Notes: a model not told the origin generated them from the letters alone. Counted from the first letter of the stretch, positions 17,686-26,347 are shown. The stretch is DNA of 64,000 bases from Paractinoplanes durhamensis (GCF_016862175.1 NZ_BOML01000035.1:102860-166859); one strand, 5' to 3'. A program made the numbers and translations.

Positions 17686-17813
17686 GCTTTCCCGGGCCCG
17701 TTCTGAGCTGCCTTTACGCAGTTCAGGCCGCATCTCGGCCGGCGCCCATATGATCACCCGCGAACTGTCAAGTGTGCGCATGCGATGATTTCCGAATAGG
17801 GGCCCGGGAAAGC
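17686..17813. repeat. Paired 14-bp inverted repeat enclosing 100 bp (structured element or MITE-like)
   Basis: GCTTTCCCGGGCCC (17686-17699) and GGGCCCGGGAAAGC (17800-17813) are perfect reverse complements exactly 100 bases apart. The interior is less GC-rich than the genes and has its own hairpin (CTGA-CTGC with GCAG-TCAG, about 17704-17725). It fills most of the gap between the membrane-protein gene and the EamA gene. It could be a structured RNA, a long-range terminator or a small non-autonomous repeat; no target-site duplication is obvious. Confidence 0.6.
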
Positions 17814-17839
17814 CGGAAAACGGCAGCTCACCGCCACTA

Positions 17840-18781
17840 TTAATGATTACCGTCCGCTACGGCCATTCCCCGCCGATCAGGACGGCGATTACCGAGCGCC
17901 ACGTGCAGTTGAAGCACAAAGGACCAAAGACCACGGCGCCGGCCGGGTGCGGCGGTGCGGACGGCGGCCACGTTCGCGGACACCACGACCGCCATGCCGA
18001 GCCATTCGTGCAGGTCCAGGACCTGGCCCAGGAGAACCAGGCCGGCCAGGGCGGCCAGCACCGGGTGGACGCTCATGAAGACGCCGAAGAAGCGGGACGG
18101 GACGCGGCGCAGCACGATCAGGTCGGCCGCGTAGGGGACGACCGAGCTGAGCAGGCCCGCGCCGACCGCGTAGAGGACGCCGGTGGCGTCCATCCGGCCG
18201 CGGGCGATCAGCACGGCGGCGACCGGCAGGTAGGCGACCGCCGACACCAGGGTCGCGGCGGCCGGGGCGGCGAGGCCGGGGATGCGGGTGCCGGCCAGGC
18301 GATTGAGCAGGATGTACGCCGCCCAGCAGACCGCCGCCAGCACCCCGAGCCCGACGCCGAGGTAGTCACTGGTCGGACCGGGCAGCACCAGCACGTACAC
18401 CCCGGCGCAGGCGGCGAGCGCGCACAGCAGGTCGATCCGGGTGCGCGACCCGGCCAGCGCCACGGACAGGGGCCCGAGGAATTCGAGGGTGACGGCGAGG
18501 CCGAGGCCGACCCGGTCGATGGCGGTGTAGAGGCTGAGGTTCATGGTGGCGAAGACCAGCGCCAGCAGCAGCACCGGCCACCACTGCGGCCAGGTGAAGC
18601 GGCGCAGGTCGGGCCGGGCGATGGGGAGAAGCACGGCCGCCGCCACGAACTGCCGGACCGCCACCACCCCGGCCGGTCCGATGGTCGGGAAGGCGTGCGC
18701 ACCCACCGCCGCGCCGACCTGGTTGCTGGTGGCGCTGGCGAGCATGGTGGCAACGCCGCTGAGAAGTCGCCGCTCGGTCAT
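17840..18781 (-). CDS. EamA/DMT-family transporter (RhtA-like exporter)
   Basis: This protein of 313 residues has ten transmembrane segments in two repeated EamA halves: GPAGVVAVRQFVAAAVLLP in the first, and LGVGLGVLAAVCWAAYIL with VPYAADLIVLRRVPSRFFG in the second. Members export amino acids, purines or other small metabolites. ATG 18781 was chosen because GGAG lies four bases upstream; the open frame extends further but without a ribosome binding site. The divergent LysR gene shares the 69-base intergenic region, so LysR probably controls this exporter in response to its substrate. Confidence 0.9.
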   Translation of the reverse strand: MTERRLLSGVATMLASATSNQVGAAVGAHAFPTIGPAGVVAVRQFVAAAVLLPIARPDLRRFTWPQWWPVLLLALVFATMNLSLYTAIDRVGLGLAVTLEFLGPLSVALAGSRTRIDLLCALAACAGVYVLVLPGPTSDYLGVGLGVLAAVCWAAYILLNRLAGTRIPGLAAPAAATLVSAVAYLPVAAVLIARGRMDATGVLYAVGAGLLSSVVPYAADLIVLRRVPSRFFGVFMSVHPVLAALAGLVLLGQVLDLHEWLGMAVVVSANVAAVRTAAPGRRRGLWSFVLQLHVALGNRRPDRRGMAVADGNH

Positions 18782-18837
18782 ACGCTCCAGCATCGGCGGC
18801 GGCGACTGATACCGGAAATGCATGGGCCGCCGCACTT

Positions 18838-18852
18838 ATACGCTGAGCGTAT
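18838..18852. promoter_or_regulatory. LysR-type operator (T-N11-A) over the lysR start codon
   Basis: ATACGCT-G-AGCGTAT is a perfect 15-base palindrome that contains the classical LysR T-N11-A pattern (T18839, A18851). Its right half overlaps the ATG of the LysR gene, so binding would block its own translation start and expression, and could activate the divergent exporter. Confidence 0.72.
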
Positions 18853-19708
18853 GGATGTGCAGGTGCGCCGGTTGCGGGTGTTCATCGCGGTGGTGGAGGC
18901 GGGGACGTTCACCGACGCGGCCGTGGCGCTCGGCGTCTCCCAGGCGGCGGTGTCGAGGTCGGTGGCCGCGCTGGAGGCGGCCCTCGGCGTACGCCTGCTG
19001 CAACGCACCACCCGCCATGTCTCCCTCACCGTGATCGGCACCCAGGTCCACGCGGCGGCCCGCCGCGTGCTGGAGGAGGTCGCCCACCTGGAGCAGATCG
19101 TCGCCACCGACGGCGCCGAACTGCGGATCGGCTACGCGTGGGCGGCGCTCGGCAAACACACCCGCCGCCTGCAGAAGACGTGGGCGGCCGCGCACCCGGA
19201 CGTGCCGCTGGTGTTCGTGCAGTCGTCCACGCTGACCGCGGGCCTGAGCGACGGCACCGCCGACGTCGCGGTGGTCCGCAAGCCGCTGGACGGCGACGCC
19301 CGGTTCGCGACGGCACTGGTCGGCACCGAGTCCCGGGTGGCCGCGGTGGCCACCGACAACCCGCTGTCCCGCAAGCGTTCGGTGCGGCTGGCCGACCTGA
19401 GCCGCTACACGGTCGCCATCGACGACCGCACCGGCACCACCACCCCGGACCTGTGGGCGCCGGGAGCGGGCCCGGCCCGGATCCGCACCACGCACGGCGT
19501 CGACGAGTGGCTGACCCTGATCGCGGCCGGCCAGGCGGTCGGCCTGACCTCGGAGGCCACCGCCAACCAGAACCCACGCCCGGGCGTCGCCTACCGCGCG
19601 GTGCGCGACTCGGCCCCGATCCTGGTGTGGCTGGCGTGGTGGCGCGACAACCCGCCACCCCTGCTGCCGGACCTGCTGACCATGACGTGCGAGGCCTACC
19701 GACCGTAG
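18851..19708 (+). CDS. LysR family transcriptional regulator
   Basis: This 285-residue protein has the N-terminal winged HTH (RRLRVFIAVVEAGTFTDAA, then GVSQAAVSRSVAALEAALG) and a periplasmic-binding-protein-like effector domain (ELRIGYAWAALGKH onwards). The ATG at 18851 is embedded in its own palindromic operator. It is divergent from an EamA exporter, the classical arrangement for a LysR activator of export. The effector is unknown but is probably the exported metabolite. Confidence 0.93.
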   Translation: MDVQVRRLRVFIAVVEAGTFTDAAVALGVSQAAVSRSVAALEAALGVRLLQRTTRHVSLTVIGTQVHAAARRVLEEVAHLEQIVATDGAELRIGYAWAALGKHTRRLQKTWAAAHPDVPLVFVQSSTLTAGLSDGTADVAVVRKPLDGDARFATALVGTESRVAAVATDNPLSRKRSVRLADLSRYTVAIDDRTGTTTPDLWAPGAGPARIRTTHGVDEWLTLIAAGQAVGLTSEATANQNPRPGVAYRAVRDSAPILVWLAWWRDNPPPLLPDLLTMTCEAYRP

Positions 19709-19755
19709 GCTTTCCGGGGCACCGTACATAGAGGACTGTCGCCTAGGCTGAGGGC

Positions 19756-21153
19756 GTGGATCACGAGGTGATCGTCGTCGGGGGCGGGCCGGTCGGACTG
19801 TTCCTCGCCTGCGAGTTGCGCCTGGCCGGGGTCTCGGTCGCGGTGCTGGAGCAGCGCGCCGAGCGCGGCCCGCACACCAAGGCGATGGCCGTGCACGCCC
19901 GCACCGTCGAGCAGCTGGCCATGCGCGGTCTCGCCGAGCCGCTGCTGACCGCCGGGGTGCGGCTGCCGAGCTGGCATTTCGGCTTCCTGGGCACCAAGGT
20001 CGACTTCACCGGTCTCGACTCGCCCTACCCGTTCGTCCTCTCCCACCCGCAGAACCGCACCGAGGCCCTCCTCGAAGAGCACGCCACCGAGCTGGGTGCC
20101 ACGGTCACCCGAGGCGAGCAGGTCACGGCCGTTTCGCAGGAGAACGATGGCGTACGCGTGGAGAGCGCGACCGGCACCACGAGGGAGGCGAAGTGGGTCG
20201 TCGGGGCGGACGGAGCCGGCTCGGCGGTCCGCACCTCGGCCGGCGTCGCGTTCCCGGGCATCGAGCCGAGCTTCTACTCCTACCTGGGCGACGTGCTCGC
20301 CGACTCCCCGCCGCCGCCCGGCTTCCACGTGGTCAACGAGCACGGCGCGATGATGGTGGCCCCGATGCCCGGCGGCGTCTACCGGATCGCCGGCTACGAC
20401 CCCGCCCACCAGGAGCACGACGGCCGCCGCGAGATCACCCTCGACGAGCTGCGCGGCATCTGCGAGCGGATCGCCGGCCGCGACTTCGGCATCCACGACC
20501 CGCTCTGGCTGTCCCGCTTCGACAACACCACCCGGGTCGCCGAGTCCTACCGCCAGGGCCGGGTGCTGCTGGCCGGGGACGCCGCGCACATGCACTTCCC
20601 GGCCGGCGGCGTCGGCCTCAACCTGGGCCTGCAGGACGCCATCAACCTGGGCTGGAAGCTGGCCGCGGTGATCCAGGGCCGGGCCGGCGAGGAGCTGCTC
20701 GACTCCTACGACACCGAGCGCCGCCCGTGGGGTGACGACGTGGCCCGGCACACGATGGCCCAGACCGCGCTGATCACCGCGACCGGCCCCGAGGGCCTGG
20801 CCCTGCGCGAGCTGCTCAGCGGCCTGCTCGCCGACTTCCCGGCGGTGTCCGACCGGCTGGCCCGCCGACTGGCCGCGATCGACGTGTCCTACCCGCCGGC
20901 CGACCCCGGCGCGCACCCCTTGACCGGCACCCGGGTGGCCGAGGCCGACCTGCCCGACGCGCGGCCGGTGCTGCTGTCCCCGCGCCCGCTGCCGCACGCC
21001 TCGATCACCGCCACCCGCCTCGGCATCCGGGTGGCCAGCGGCCCGGCCACGATGATCGTCCGGCCGGACGGCTACGTCTGGTGGGCCACCGATGACGACG
21101 ACCCGGATGCGGCCGCCGGCGAAGCACTGGAAAACCTAGGGGTCACCTTCTAG
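19756..21153 (+). CDS. FAD-dependent aromatic monooxygenase (PHBH / polyketide hydroxylase type)
   Basis: This 465-residue flavoprotein has GGGPVG at 9-14, the NADPH/FAD block VVGADGAGSAVR, and the diagnostic GDAAHMHFPAGGVGLNLG followed by LQDAINLGWKLAA. These are the hallmarks of class A monooxygenases that hydroxylate phenols, anthracyclines or rifamycins. The C-terminal domain is thioredoxin-like in this family and appears shortened here, ending at YVWWATDDDDPDAAAG. The start is GTG. It overlaps the end of the converging TetR gene by 18 bases. The substrate is unknown; detoxification of an aromatic compound or antibiotic is plausible. Confidence 0.9.
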   Translation: MDHEVIVVGGGPVGLFLACELRLAGVSVAVLEQRAERGPHTKAMAVHARTVEQLAMRGLAEPLLTAGVRLPSWHFGFLGTKVDFTGLDSPYPFVLSHPQNRTEALLEEHATELGATVTRGEQVTAVSQENDGVRVESATGTTREAKWVVGADGAGSAVRTSAGVAFPGIEPSFYSYLGDVLADSPPPPGFHVVNEHGAMMVAPMPGGVYRIAGYDPAHQEHDGRREITLDELRGICERIAGRDFGIHDPLWLSRFDNTTRVAESYRQGRVLLAGDAAHMHFPAGGVGLNLGLQDAINLGWKLAAVIQGRAGEELLDSYDTERRPWGDDVARHTMAQTALITATGPEGLALRELLSGLLADFPAVSDRLARRLAAIDVSYPPADPGAHPLTGTRVAEADLPDARPVLLSPRPLPHASITATRLGIRVASGPATMIVRPDGYVWWATDDDDPDAAAGEALENLGVTF

Positions 21154-21726
21154 GGCGGCGAGCCGCTGCGCGAAGCCGGCCAGCAGGGCGGTCAGGCCGG
21201 CCTCGAAGCCGTCGTGCACGCGCACCGCCGGCCCGGTCAGGACCCGGGTGAGCAGCGGATAGTCGCCGTCGGCGGGGACCGCCGGGGCGCCGCTGAGGGC
21301 CGCGCCGAGCACGTAGGACTCCACCGCGGTGATCACGTGCATCACCTCGTGGTCCGGCCAGCCGGCCCGCAGCAGGCAGCCGACCGCCGCTTCGTACTGC
21401 CGCAGCAGCGCGCCGGTGCGCACCGGCGCGGCGGCCGGCAACCGGATCGCGTGCGGGTGGGCGGCGAACGCGGCCAGGTAGGAGCGTGCCCACGCGGAGA
21501 GCGCCTCGGGCCACGGGGTGAGCGCGAACGGGGTGTGGTCGATGCCGGCGACGACCAGGTGCCGGACGCCTTCGACGATTGCCTCTTTGTTCGGTACGTG
21601 CGTGTAGAGCGACGGCGCCCGGACCCCCAGATGGCTCGCGAGCTGGGCGAGGCTGAAGGTGCCTTCCCGGTCGATCAGCTCGAGGGCGGCCGCATAGATC
21701 GTCTGCTGGTCGAGGGTCTTTGCCAT
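21136..21726 (-). CDS. TetR family transcriptional regulator
   Basis: This 196-residue protein starts MAKTLDQQTIYAAALELIDR. The TetR HTH (FSLAQLASHLGVRAPSLYTHV followed by PNKEAIVEG) is intact. The rest is an Ala-rich ligand domain of the tetracycline-repressor C-terminal type. ATG 21726 is used; the frame upstream would extend into the operator region. It is divergent from the amidohydrolase gene, with CCTAACG half-sites between them, so it likely represses itself and that gene. Confidence 0.92.
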   Translation of the reverse strand: MAKTLDQQTIYAAALELIDREGTFSLAQLASHLGVRAPSLYTHVPNKEAIVEGVRHLVVAGIDHTPFALTPWPEALSAWARSYLAAFAAHPHAIRLPAAAPVRTGALLRQYEAAVGCLLRAGWPDHEVMHVITAVESYVLGAALSGAPAVPADGDYPLLTRVLTGPAVRVHDGFEAGLTALLAGFAQRLAALEGDP

Positions 21727-21769
21727 CCTCGCGTTTCCTGATCTTGACGAAGGGCGTCCTCTGCGCGAA

Positions 21770-21797
21770 CCTAACGTCGTTAGGAATTTCCCTAACG
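21770..21797. promoter_or_regulatory. TetR-type operator: perfect palindrome plus repeated half-site
   Basis: CCTAACG-T-CGTTAGG (21770-21784) is a perfect 15-base palindrome. A third CCTAACG half-site lies at 21791-21797, exactly 21 bases (two helical turns) after the first. The site lies between the divergent TetR and amidohydrolase genes, and is the most likely binding site of that TetR. Confidence 0.68.
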
Positions 21798-21825
21798 GCA
21801 TTAATAACGGCAGCTAGGAGACTTG

Positions 21826-23394
21826 GTGACAACGCGGCGAGTGTACGTCAACGGCCTGGCCTGGAATGGTCAACGAGCCCGGCCGGCCGACGTGCATGTC
21901 GCGGGTGGAGTCATCGAGGCGGTCACCACCCCGGGCGCACTGCCGGCCGCGAAGGGCTCGGAGATCCACGACCTGGACGGCGGCGCGCTGCTGCCCGGTT
22001 TCGGCGACGCGCACGCCCATCCGCTGATCGGCGGCCTGGAGGACCGGTACGCCCCGATCCGCGGATCGCGCACCGTCGCCGAGGTCCGCGACCGGGTCCG
22101 CGCCTACGCCCGGGCCCACCCCGACCAGCGGCTGATCTACGGCGAGGGCTTCGAGCTGACCCTGGCCCCCGGCGGCGTGTTCCGGGCCGCATGGCTCGAC
22201 GAGGTGGTCGCCGACCGGCCGGTCGTGCTGCGCTCCAGCGACATCCACACGGTCTGGTGCAACACCGCGGCGCTGCGCCGGGCCGGCCTGCTGCACCTGG
22301 CCGACGACCCGGTCGACGGCCGGCTCGACCGCGACCCGGACGGCACCCCCTGCGGCACCCTGCGCGAGTGGGGCGCGTTCCAGCCCGCCCTCGACCTGGT
22401 GCCGGCGCCCGGCCCGGCCGACAAGACGCTCGCCCTGCGCCGTGCGTCCCGCCGGCTCGCGGCGGCCGGCGTCACCTGGGTGCAGGACGCCTGGGTGGAG
22501 GCCGCCGACGTGCCCGCCTACGTGGACGCGGCCCGCACCGGCGGGCTCTCCACCCGGATGAACCTGGCGCTGCGCGCCGACCCGCACACCTGGCGCGAGC
22601 AGCAGGAACACTTCCGTTCGCTGCGGCACGACACCCTTTCCGACGGCGTTTCGGTACGCACCGTGAAGTTCTTCGCCGACGGCATCGTCGAGGGCGGCAC
22701 GGCAGCCCTGCTCGACCCGTACCTGGACGCCGACTGCTGCGGGCTGCTCAACTGGGAACCGGCCGAGCTGGCGGCGGCGGTCACCGCGTTCGACGCCGAC
22801 GGCTTCCAGGTGCACATCCACGCGATGGGCGACGCCGGGGTGCGGACCGCCCTGGACGCGGTGGAGGCCGCGACCCGGGCCAACGGCCCGCGCGACCGCC
22901 GCCCGGTCCTCACCCACCTGCAACTGGTCGACCCGGCCGACCTGCCGCGCTTCAGTGAGCTGAACGTGATCGCGGTCTTCCAGCCCCACTGGGCCCGCCC
23001 CGACGCGGTGATGACCGACCTGACCCTGCCCCGGCTCGGCGACGAGCGCGGCGACCGCCGGTACGCGATCGCCGACATGCTCGCCACCGGCGCGACGGTC
23101 GCGTTCGCCAGCGACTGGCCGATCACCCGCCCCGAGCCGCTGCACATCCTGTCCACCGCCGCGACCCGCGGCGGCTGGCTGCCCGACCAGCGGGTCGGCG
23201 TGGCCCGCGGCGTCCGCTGCTACACGAGCGGCACCGCCCACCTGGCCTTCGAGGAACGCACCCAGGGCTCGATCCGCCCGGGAATGCGCGCCGATCTGGT
23301 CCACCTGGGCGCCGACCCGACCGGCATCGACCCGGCCGCCCTGCCGGCCGTCCCGGTCCGCGGCACGTGGCTGGCCGGCCGGCGCACCGCCTGA
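21826..23394 (+). CDS. YtcJ-like metal-dependent amidohydrolase
   Basis: This 522-residue enzyme has the amidohydrolase-3 layout. The N-terminal sandwich half ends in LLPGFGDAHAHP, whose HxH binds the metal. VKFFADGIVEGGTAALL, QVHIHAMGD, LTHLQLVDP and FASDWPI supply the other metal-site positions, and the closing half has GSIRPGMRADLVHL. GTG 21826 is preferred over TTG 21823 because AGGAG ends five bases before it. The family hydrolyses amides or N-formyl groups; the substrate is not predictable. The divergent TetR regulator and its operator suggest induction by a small molecule. Confidence 0.92.
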   Translation: MTTRRVYVNGLAWNGQRARPADVHVAGGVIEAVTTPGALPAAKGSEIHDLDGGALLPGFGDAHAHPLIGGLEDRYAPIRGSRTVAEVRDRVRAYARAHPDQRLIYGEGFELTLAPGGVFRAAWLDEVVADRPVVLRSSDIHTVWCNTAALRRAGLLHLADDPVDGRLDRDPDGTPCGTLREWGAFQPALDLVPAPGPADKTLALRRASRRLAAAGVTWVQDAWVEAADVPAYVDAARTGGLSTRMNLALRADPHTWREQQEHFRSLRHDTLSDGVSVRTVKFFADGIVEGGTAALLDPYLDADCCGLLNWEPAELAAAVTAFDADGFQVHIHAMGDAGVRTALDAVEAATRANGPRDRRPVLTHLQLVDPADLPRFSELNVIAVFQPHWARPDAVMTDLTLPRLGDERGDRRYAIADMLATGATVAFASDWPITRPEPLHILSTAATRGGWLPDQRVGVARGVRCYTSGTAHLAFEERTQGSIRPGMRADLVHLGADPTGIDPAALPAVPVRGTWLAGRRTA

Positions 23395-23400
23395 CCGCCG

Positions 23401-24048
23401 CTACCGGGGCCGGACCCCGTAGATCAGCAGGTAGCTCACCATCCAGAACTCGCCGATCGAGGCCGGCACCACCAGCACGGCGGCCACCCCGGGCCAGATG
23501 CCGGCCACGAAGGTGCTGAGCACGTAGCCGATGCCGCCGGCGATCAGCACCCAGCCCAGCGGCCGCGGCATCCAGCCGGTGGTGAGCACGGCCCAGCCCA
23601 TCGGGATCAGCCACAGTCCGAAGAAGATGCCGCCGACGCTCCAGAGGTGGCCGCTGACCAGGTAGAGCAGCTGGACCGTGCCGGCCGCGTCGCCGAACGG
23701 GTCGTCGGCCACGTCGACGGCGGTCGCGAGCAGGGCCGCGCTCGTCAGGATCGCCAGCGCGTTGGCCAGGCCGAACTCCGCGATGCCGGCCGCCGCGTTC
23801 GGCCGTTCCTCCCGGAACAGCACGTAGAAACCGGCCGCGGCCAGCGCCTGGGTGAGCACGACCAGCAGTTCGAGGGCGACGCCGAGCTGGGCCAGGGGCT
23901 CGTGCGCGGTGAGGTTGGCGAGAGTGGCCTGCGGGTCACCGGCCACGAACAGCACCGACCGGACGGTGAGGAAGCCGGCCGCGCCGGCCACGGCGAGGCC
24001 CAGATAGAAGAGACCGGTGACGCGAGCCTTACGTTGTAAGGTAGCCAT
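23401..24048 (-). CDS. DUF4386 family membrane protein
   Basis: This 215-residue protein begins MATLQRKARVTGLFYL and has about six transmembrane segments. The pattern RKARVTGLFYLGLAVAGAAG, VLTQALAAAGFYVLFRE, GHLWSVGGIFFGLWLIPMG and GWVLIAGGIGYVLSTF is typical of DUF4386. The function is unknown. ATG 24048 is chosen; the start codon lies inside the 33-base operator shared with the divergent TetR gene, so repression by that protein is very likely. DUF4386/TetR pairs are common in actinobacteria. Confidence 0.88.
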   Translation of the reverse strand: MATLQRKARVTGLFYLGLAVAGAAGFLTVRSVLFVAGDPQATLANLTAHEPLAQLGVALELLVVLTQALAAAGFYVLFREERPNAAAGIAEFGLANALAILTSAALLATAVDVADDPFGDAAGTVQLLYLVSGHLWSVGGIFFGLWLIPMGWAVLTTGWMPRPLGWVLIAGGIGYVLSTFVAGIWPGVAAVLVVPASIGEFWMVSYLLIYGVRPR

Positions 24049-24059
24049 ACAACGTAAGG
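24027..24059. promoter_or_regulatory. TetR operator between the DUF4386 and tetR genes
   Basis: CCTTACGTTGTA (24027-24038) and TACAACGTAAGG (24048-24059) are perfect 12-base inverted repeats around nine bases. The left arm also continues into a self-palindrome (CCTTAC-GTT-GTAAGG). The right arm touches the DUF4386 ATG, and the site ends nine bases before the GTG of the TetR gene, ideal for blocking both. Confidence 0.78.
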
Positions 24060-24068
24060 TAGGCAGTC

Positions 24069-24728
24069 GTGTCAAGGGAACCGCTCAGCCGCGAACGCGC
24101 CCTCGCCGCGGCGGTCGCGCTCGTCGACGCCGAGGGCCTGAAGGCGCTGACCATGCGCCGCCTGGCCGCGGGCCTGGGCGTGGAGGCGATGTCGCTCTAC
24201 CACCACGTACCCGGCAAGGAAGGTCTTCTCGACGGCCTGGCCGAGACGGTGATCGCGGAGATCGCGGCGGCGGTGGGCGCGGCCGGCCAGAGCGGCGACT
24301 GGCAGGCCCAGCTCCGGCAGCGTTTCCTGCTGGCCCGCGACGTGATGCTGCGCCATCCATGGGCGCCGGCCCTGCTCGGCTCCCGGCCGGCCATCCCGCC
24401 CGCGCTGTTCGCCTACTACGACGAGATCGTCGGCACGCTGACCGCCGGCGGCTTCCCGCCGCACCTCGCGCACCGCGCGCTGCACGCCTTCGGCACCATG
24501 GCGCTCGGCTTCGTCCAGGAGCTCTTCACCCCCTCCGGCACCGACACCGACGCATCGGAGGCCGACCTCGCCGCGATGGCGGCGGCCATGCCGCACCTGA
24601 CCGCCATGATGGCCGCCGAGCTGCACGACGCCGCCGATCCGACGCTCGGCTGGTGCGACACCCAGGTCGAGTTCGAGTTCACCCTCGACCTGCTGCTCGA
24701 CGGCCTGCGCCGGCGGCTCTACGTCTGA
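24069..24728 (+). CDS. TetR family transcriptional regulator (TetR_C type)
   Basis: This 219-residue repressor has the HTH TMRRLAAGLGVEAMSLYHHV followed by PGKEGLLDG, the consensus of true tetracycline-repressor relatives. A ligand domain with conserved helix blocks (RQRFLLARDVMLRHPWAP; LHAFGTMALGFVQEL) follows. The start is GTG, preceded directly by the operator. The 3' end overlaps the converging decarboxylase gene by ten bases. It most probably controls itself and the divergent DUF4386 membrane protein. Confidence 0.93.
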   Translation: MSREPLSRERALAAAVALVDAEGLKALTMRRLAAGLGVEAMSLYHHVPGKEGLLDGLAETVIAEIAAAVGAAGQSGDWQAQLRQRFLLARDVMLRHPWAPALLGSRPAIPPALFAYYDEIVGTLTAGGFPPHLAHRALHAFGTMALGFVQELFTPSGTDTDASEADLAAMAAAMPHLTAMMAAELHDAADPTLGWCDTQVEFEFTLDLLLDGLRRRLYV

Positions 24729-26347
24729 TCGGCGCCGTTGCGCTCGGCGAGCACCCGCAGCAGCGGCGGGGCGTCGTACCGGTCGAGCACCACCTCGACG
24801 AAGCAGAGCGTGTGGGTCGCCTCGGCCGCCGCCTCCAGAGCGTGACGCAACTCGGCTGCGGTGTGTGCCCGCCGGTAGTCGGCCTTCGGCCCGGCGAACC
24901 CCTCGACGAGCGTGCCCCACTCCCAGGCCGCGACGTCGTTGTAGCCGGCGTCCGGGCTCTGCAGGGCCCGCTCGATCGTGTACCCCTCGTTGTTCAGCAG
25001 CACGATGATCGGGTTGATCCCGGCCGCGGCGATGGTGCTCAGCTCCTGCACGGTCATCTGCGCGGCGCCGTCCCCGATGAACAGCACCGGCCGCCGCTCC
25101 GGTTCGGCGAGCCCCTGCCCGAGCACGGCCGGCAGCGCGTAGCCGATCGAGTTCCAGATCGGCTGGGCGACGAAGACGGTGTCGGCCGGGAAGGTCAGCG
25201 ACACCGCGCCCCAGAACGACGTGCCGGTGTCGGCGAGCACCGCGGTCCCGGCCGGCAGCCACCCCTGCACGGTCTGCCACAACGCCGCCTGGGTGAGCGG
25301 CGCGTCCGGCGCGGGCGCCGGAACAGCGAGTTTCGGCGCACGCTGCGGAAGCACGAAACGCTTGGCGGAAAGAAGTTCCACGAGTACGTGTACGGCGTCC
25401 GCGAAGTGCACGGGGTACACCTCGTCGACGCCGATCGTGGCCGCCGTCGCACCGACCGTCACCACCTGGTCGTCGACCGGCCGGTGGGTGAAGAAGCCGG
25501 AGAGTACGTCGGTGGCGACGGTGCCGAGCTCGATCACGAGGTCGGCCCGGCCGACGAGGTCCGCGGTGTCCTGGTCGACCATGGTGCCGGCGTAGTCGCC
25601 GTAACTTAGCGGGTCGTCGGCGTCGATGACGCCCTTGGCGGCGAGGGTGGTGACGATCGGAACGCCGACCGCGGTCAGGTCGGCCGCCCCGAACCGGCTG
25701 ACCAGGTGGCCGGCCACGATCACCGGGCGCTCGGCCGCGTCGATCAGCGGCTTCAGCGCCGCCGCGAACGCCGCCGGGTCGGAGGCGCCGGTCAGCGGGT
25801 TCGCCAGCGGCGCCGGGTCGACCGGGAGGGTGGCCAGGTCCATCGGGATGCTCAGGTAGACCGGCTTGCGGTTGATCATCGCGGCGGCGAGCGCGGCGTC
25901 GATCTGCGCGGTGGCGCGGTCCGCGGTCACCGTCTCCTGGTGCACGGTGACCTCGGCGTACGCCCGGGAGAAGCGCCCGAACTCACCGTCGGCGAGGGTG
26001 TGATGAACGAGCCGGCGCGCAGCGACGGCGGAGGTCGACGGGCTGCCGGCGATGTGCACCACCGGAACGTCCTCGGCGGCGCTCCCGGCGACCGCGTTGA
26101 GCGCGCTCAGCTCCCCCACACCGTAGGTGGTGACCAGCACCGCGAGGCCGCGGCTACGGGCGTACGCGTCAGCGGCGTAGCCGGCCCCCAGCTCGTTGGG
26201 TGATCCCACCCAGGCCAGCCCCGGCACCTGGGTGAGGTGGTCGAGGAGGGTGAGGTTGAAATCGCCCGGCACCCCGAAGAGGTGCCCGACTCCGGCTTGC
26301 CGGAGGCGGCGCCCGAGGTATTCGGCCAGGGTGATCGTGGATGCCAT
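24719..26347 (-). CDS. Thiamine-diphosphate 2-keto-acid decarboxylase (pyruvate/indolepyruvate type)
   Basis: This protein has 542 residues, the normal length. The N-terminal pyrimidine domain contains HLFGVPGDFNLTLLDHL and SPNELGAGYAADAYAR with the catalytic Glu. The central domain follows, and the diphosphate-binding motif is GDGAAQMTVQELSTIA ending with LLNNEGYTIE (GDG...NN). The HH pair of pyruvate decarboxylases is present as VHHTLADGEF. The reaction is the non-oxidative release of CO2 from a 2-keto acid to give an aldehyde. It is divergent from an AsnC/Lrp gene about 100 bases away, which suggests control by an amino acid and a role in amino acid (Ehrlich-type) degradation. ATG 26347 begins MASTITLAEYL. 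Confidence 0.93.
   Translation of the reverse strand: MASTITLAEYLGRRLRQAGVGHLFGVPGDFNLTLLDHLTQVPGLAWVGSPNELGAGYAADAYARSRGLAVLVTTYGVGELSALNAVAGSAAEDVPVVHIAGSPSTSAVAARRLVHHTLADGEFGRFSRAYAEVTVHQETVTADRATAQIDAALAAAMINRKPVYLSIPMDLATLPVDPAPLANPLTGASDPAAFAAALKPLIDAAERPVIVAGHLVSRFGAADLTAVGVPIVTTLAAKGVIDADDPLSYGDYAGTMVDQDTADLVGRADLVIELGTVATDVLSGFFTHRPVDDQVVTVGATAATIGVDEVYPVHFADAVHVLVELLSAKRFVLPQRAPKLAVPAPAPDAPLTQAALWQTVQGWLPAGTAVLADTGTSFWGAVSLTFPADTVFVAQPIWNSIGYALPAVLGQGLAEPERRPVLFIGDGAAQMTVQELSTIAAAGINPIIVLLNNEGYTIERALQSPDAGYNDVAAWEWGTLVEGFAGPKADYRRAHTAAELRHALEAAAEATHTLCFVEVVLDRYDAPPLLRVLAERNGADQT

Noticed and set aside
21826..23394. Amidohydrolase as a member of the Nit1C pathway
   Set aside because: It is 9 kb away, on the other strand, with its own TetR control, and is of the YtcJ type, unlike the amidohydrolase in the operon.
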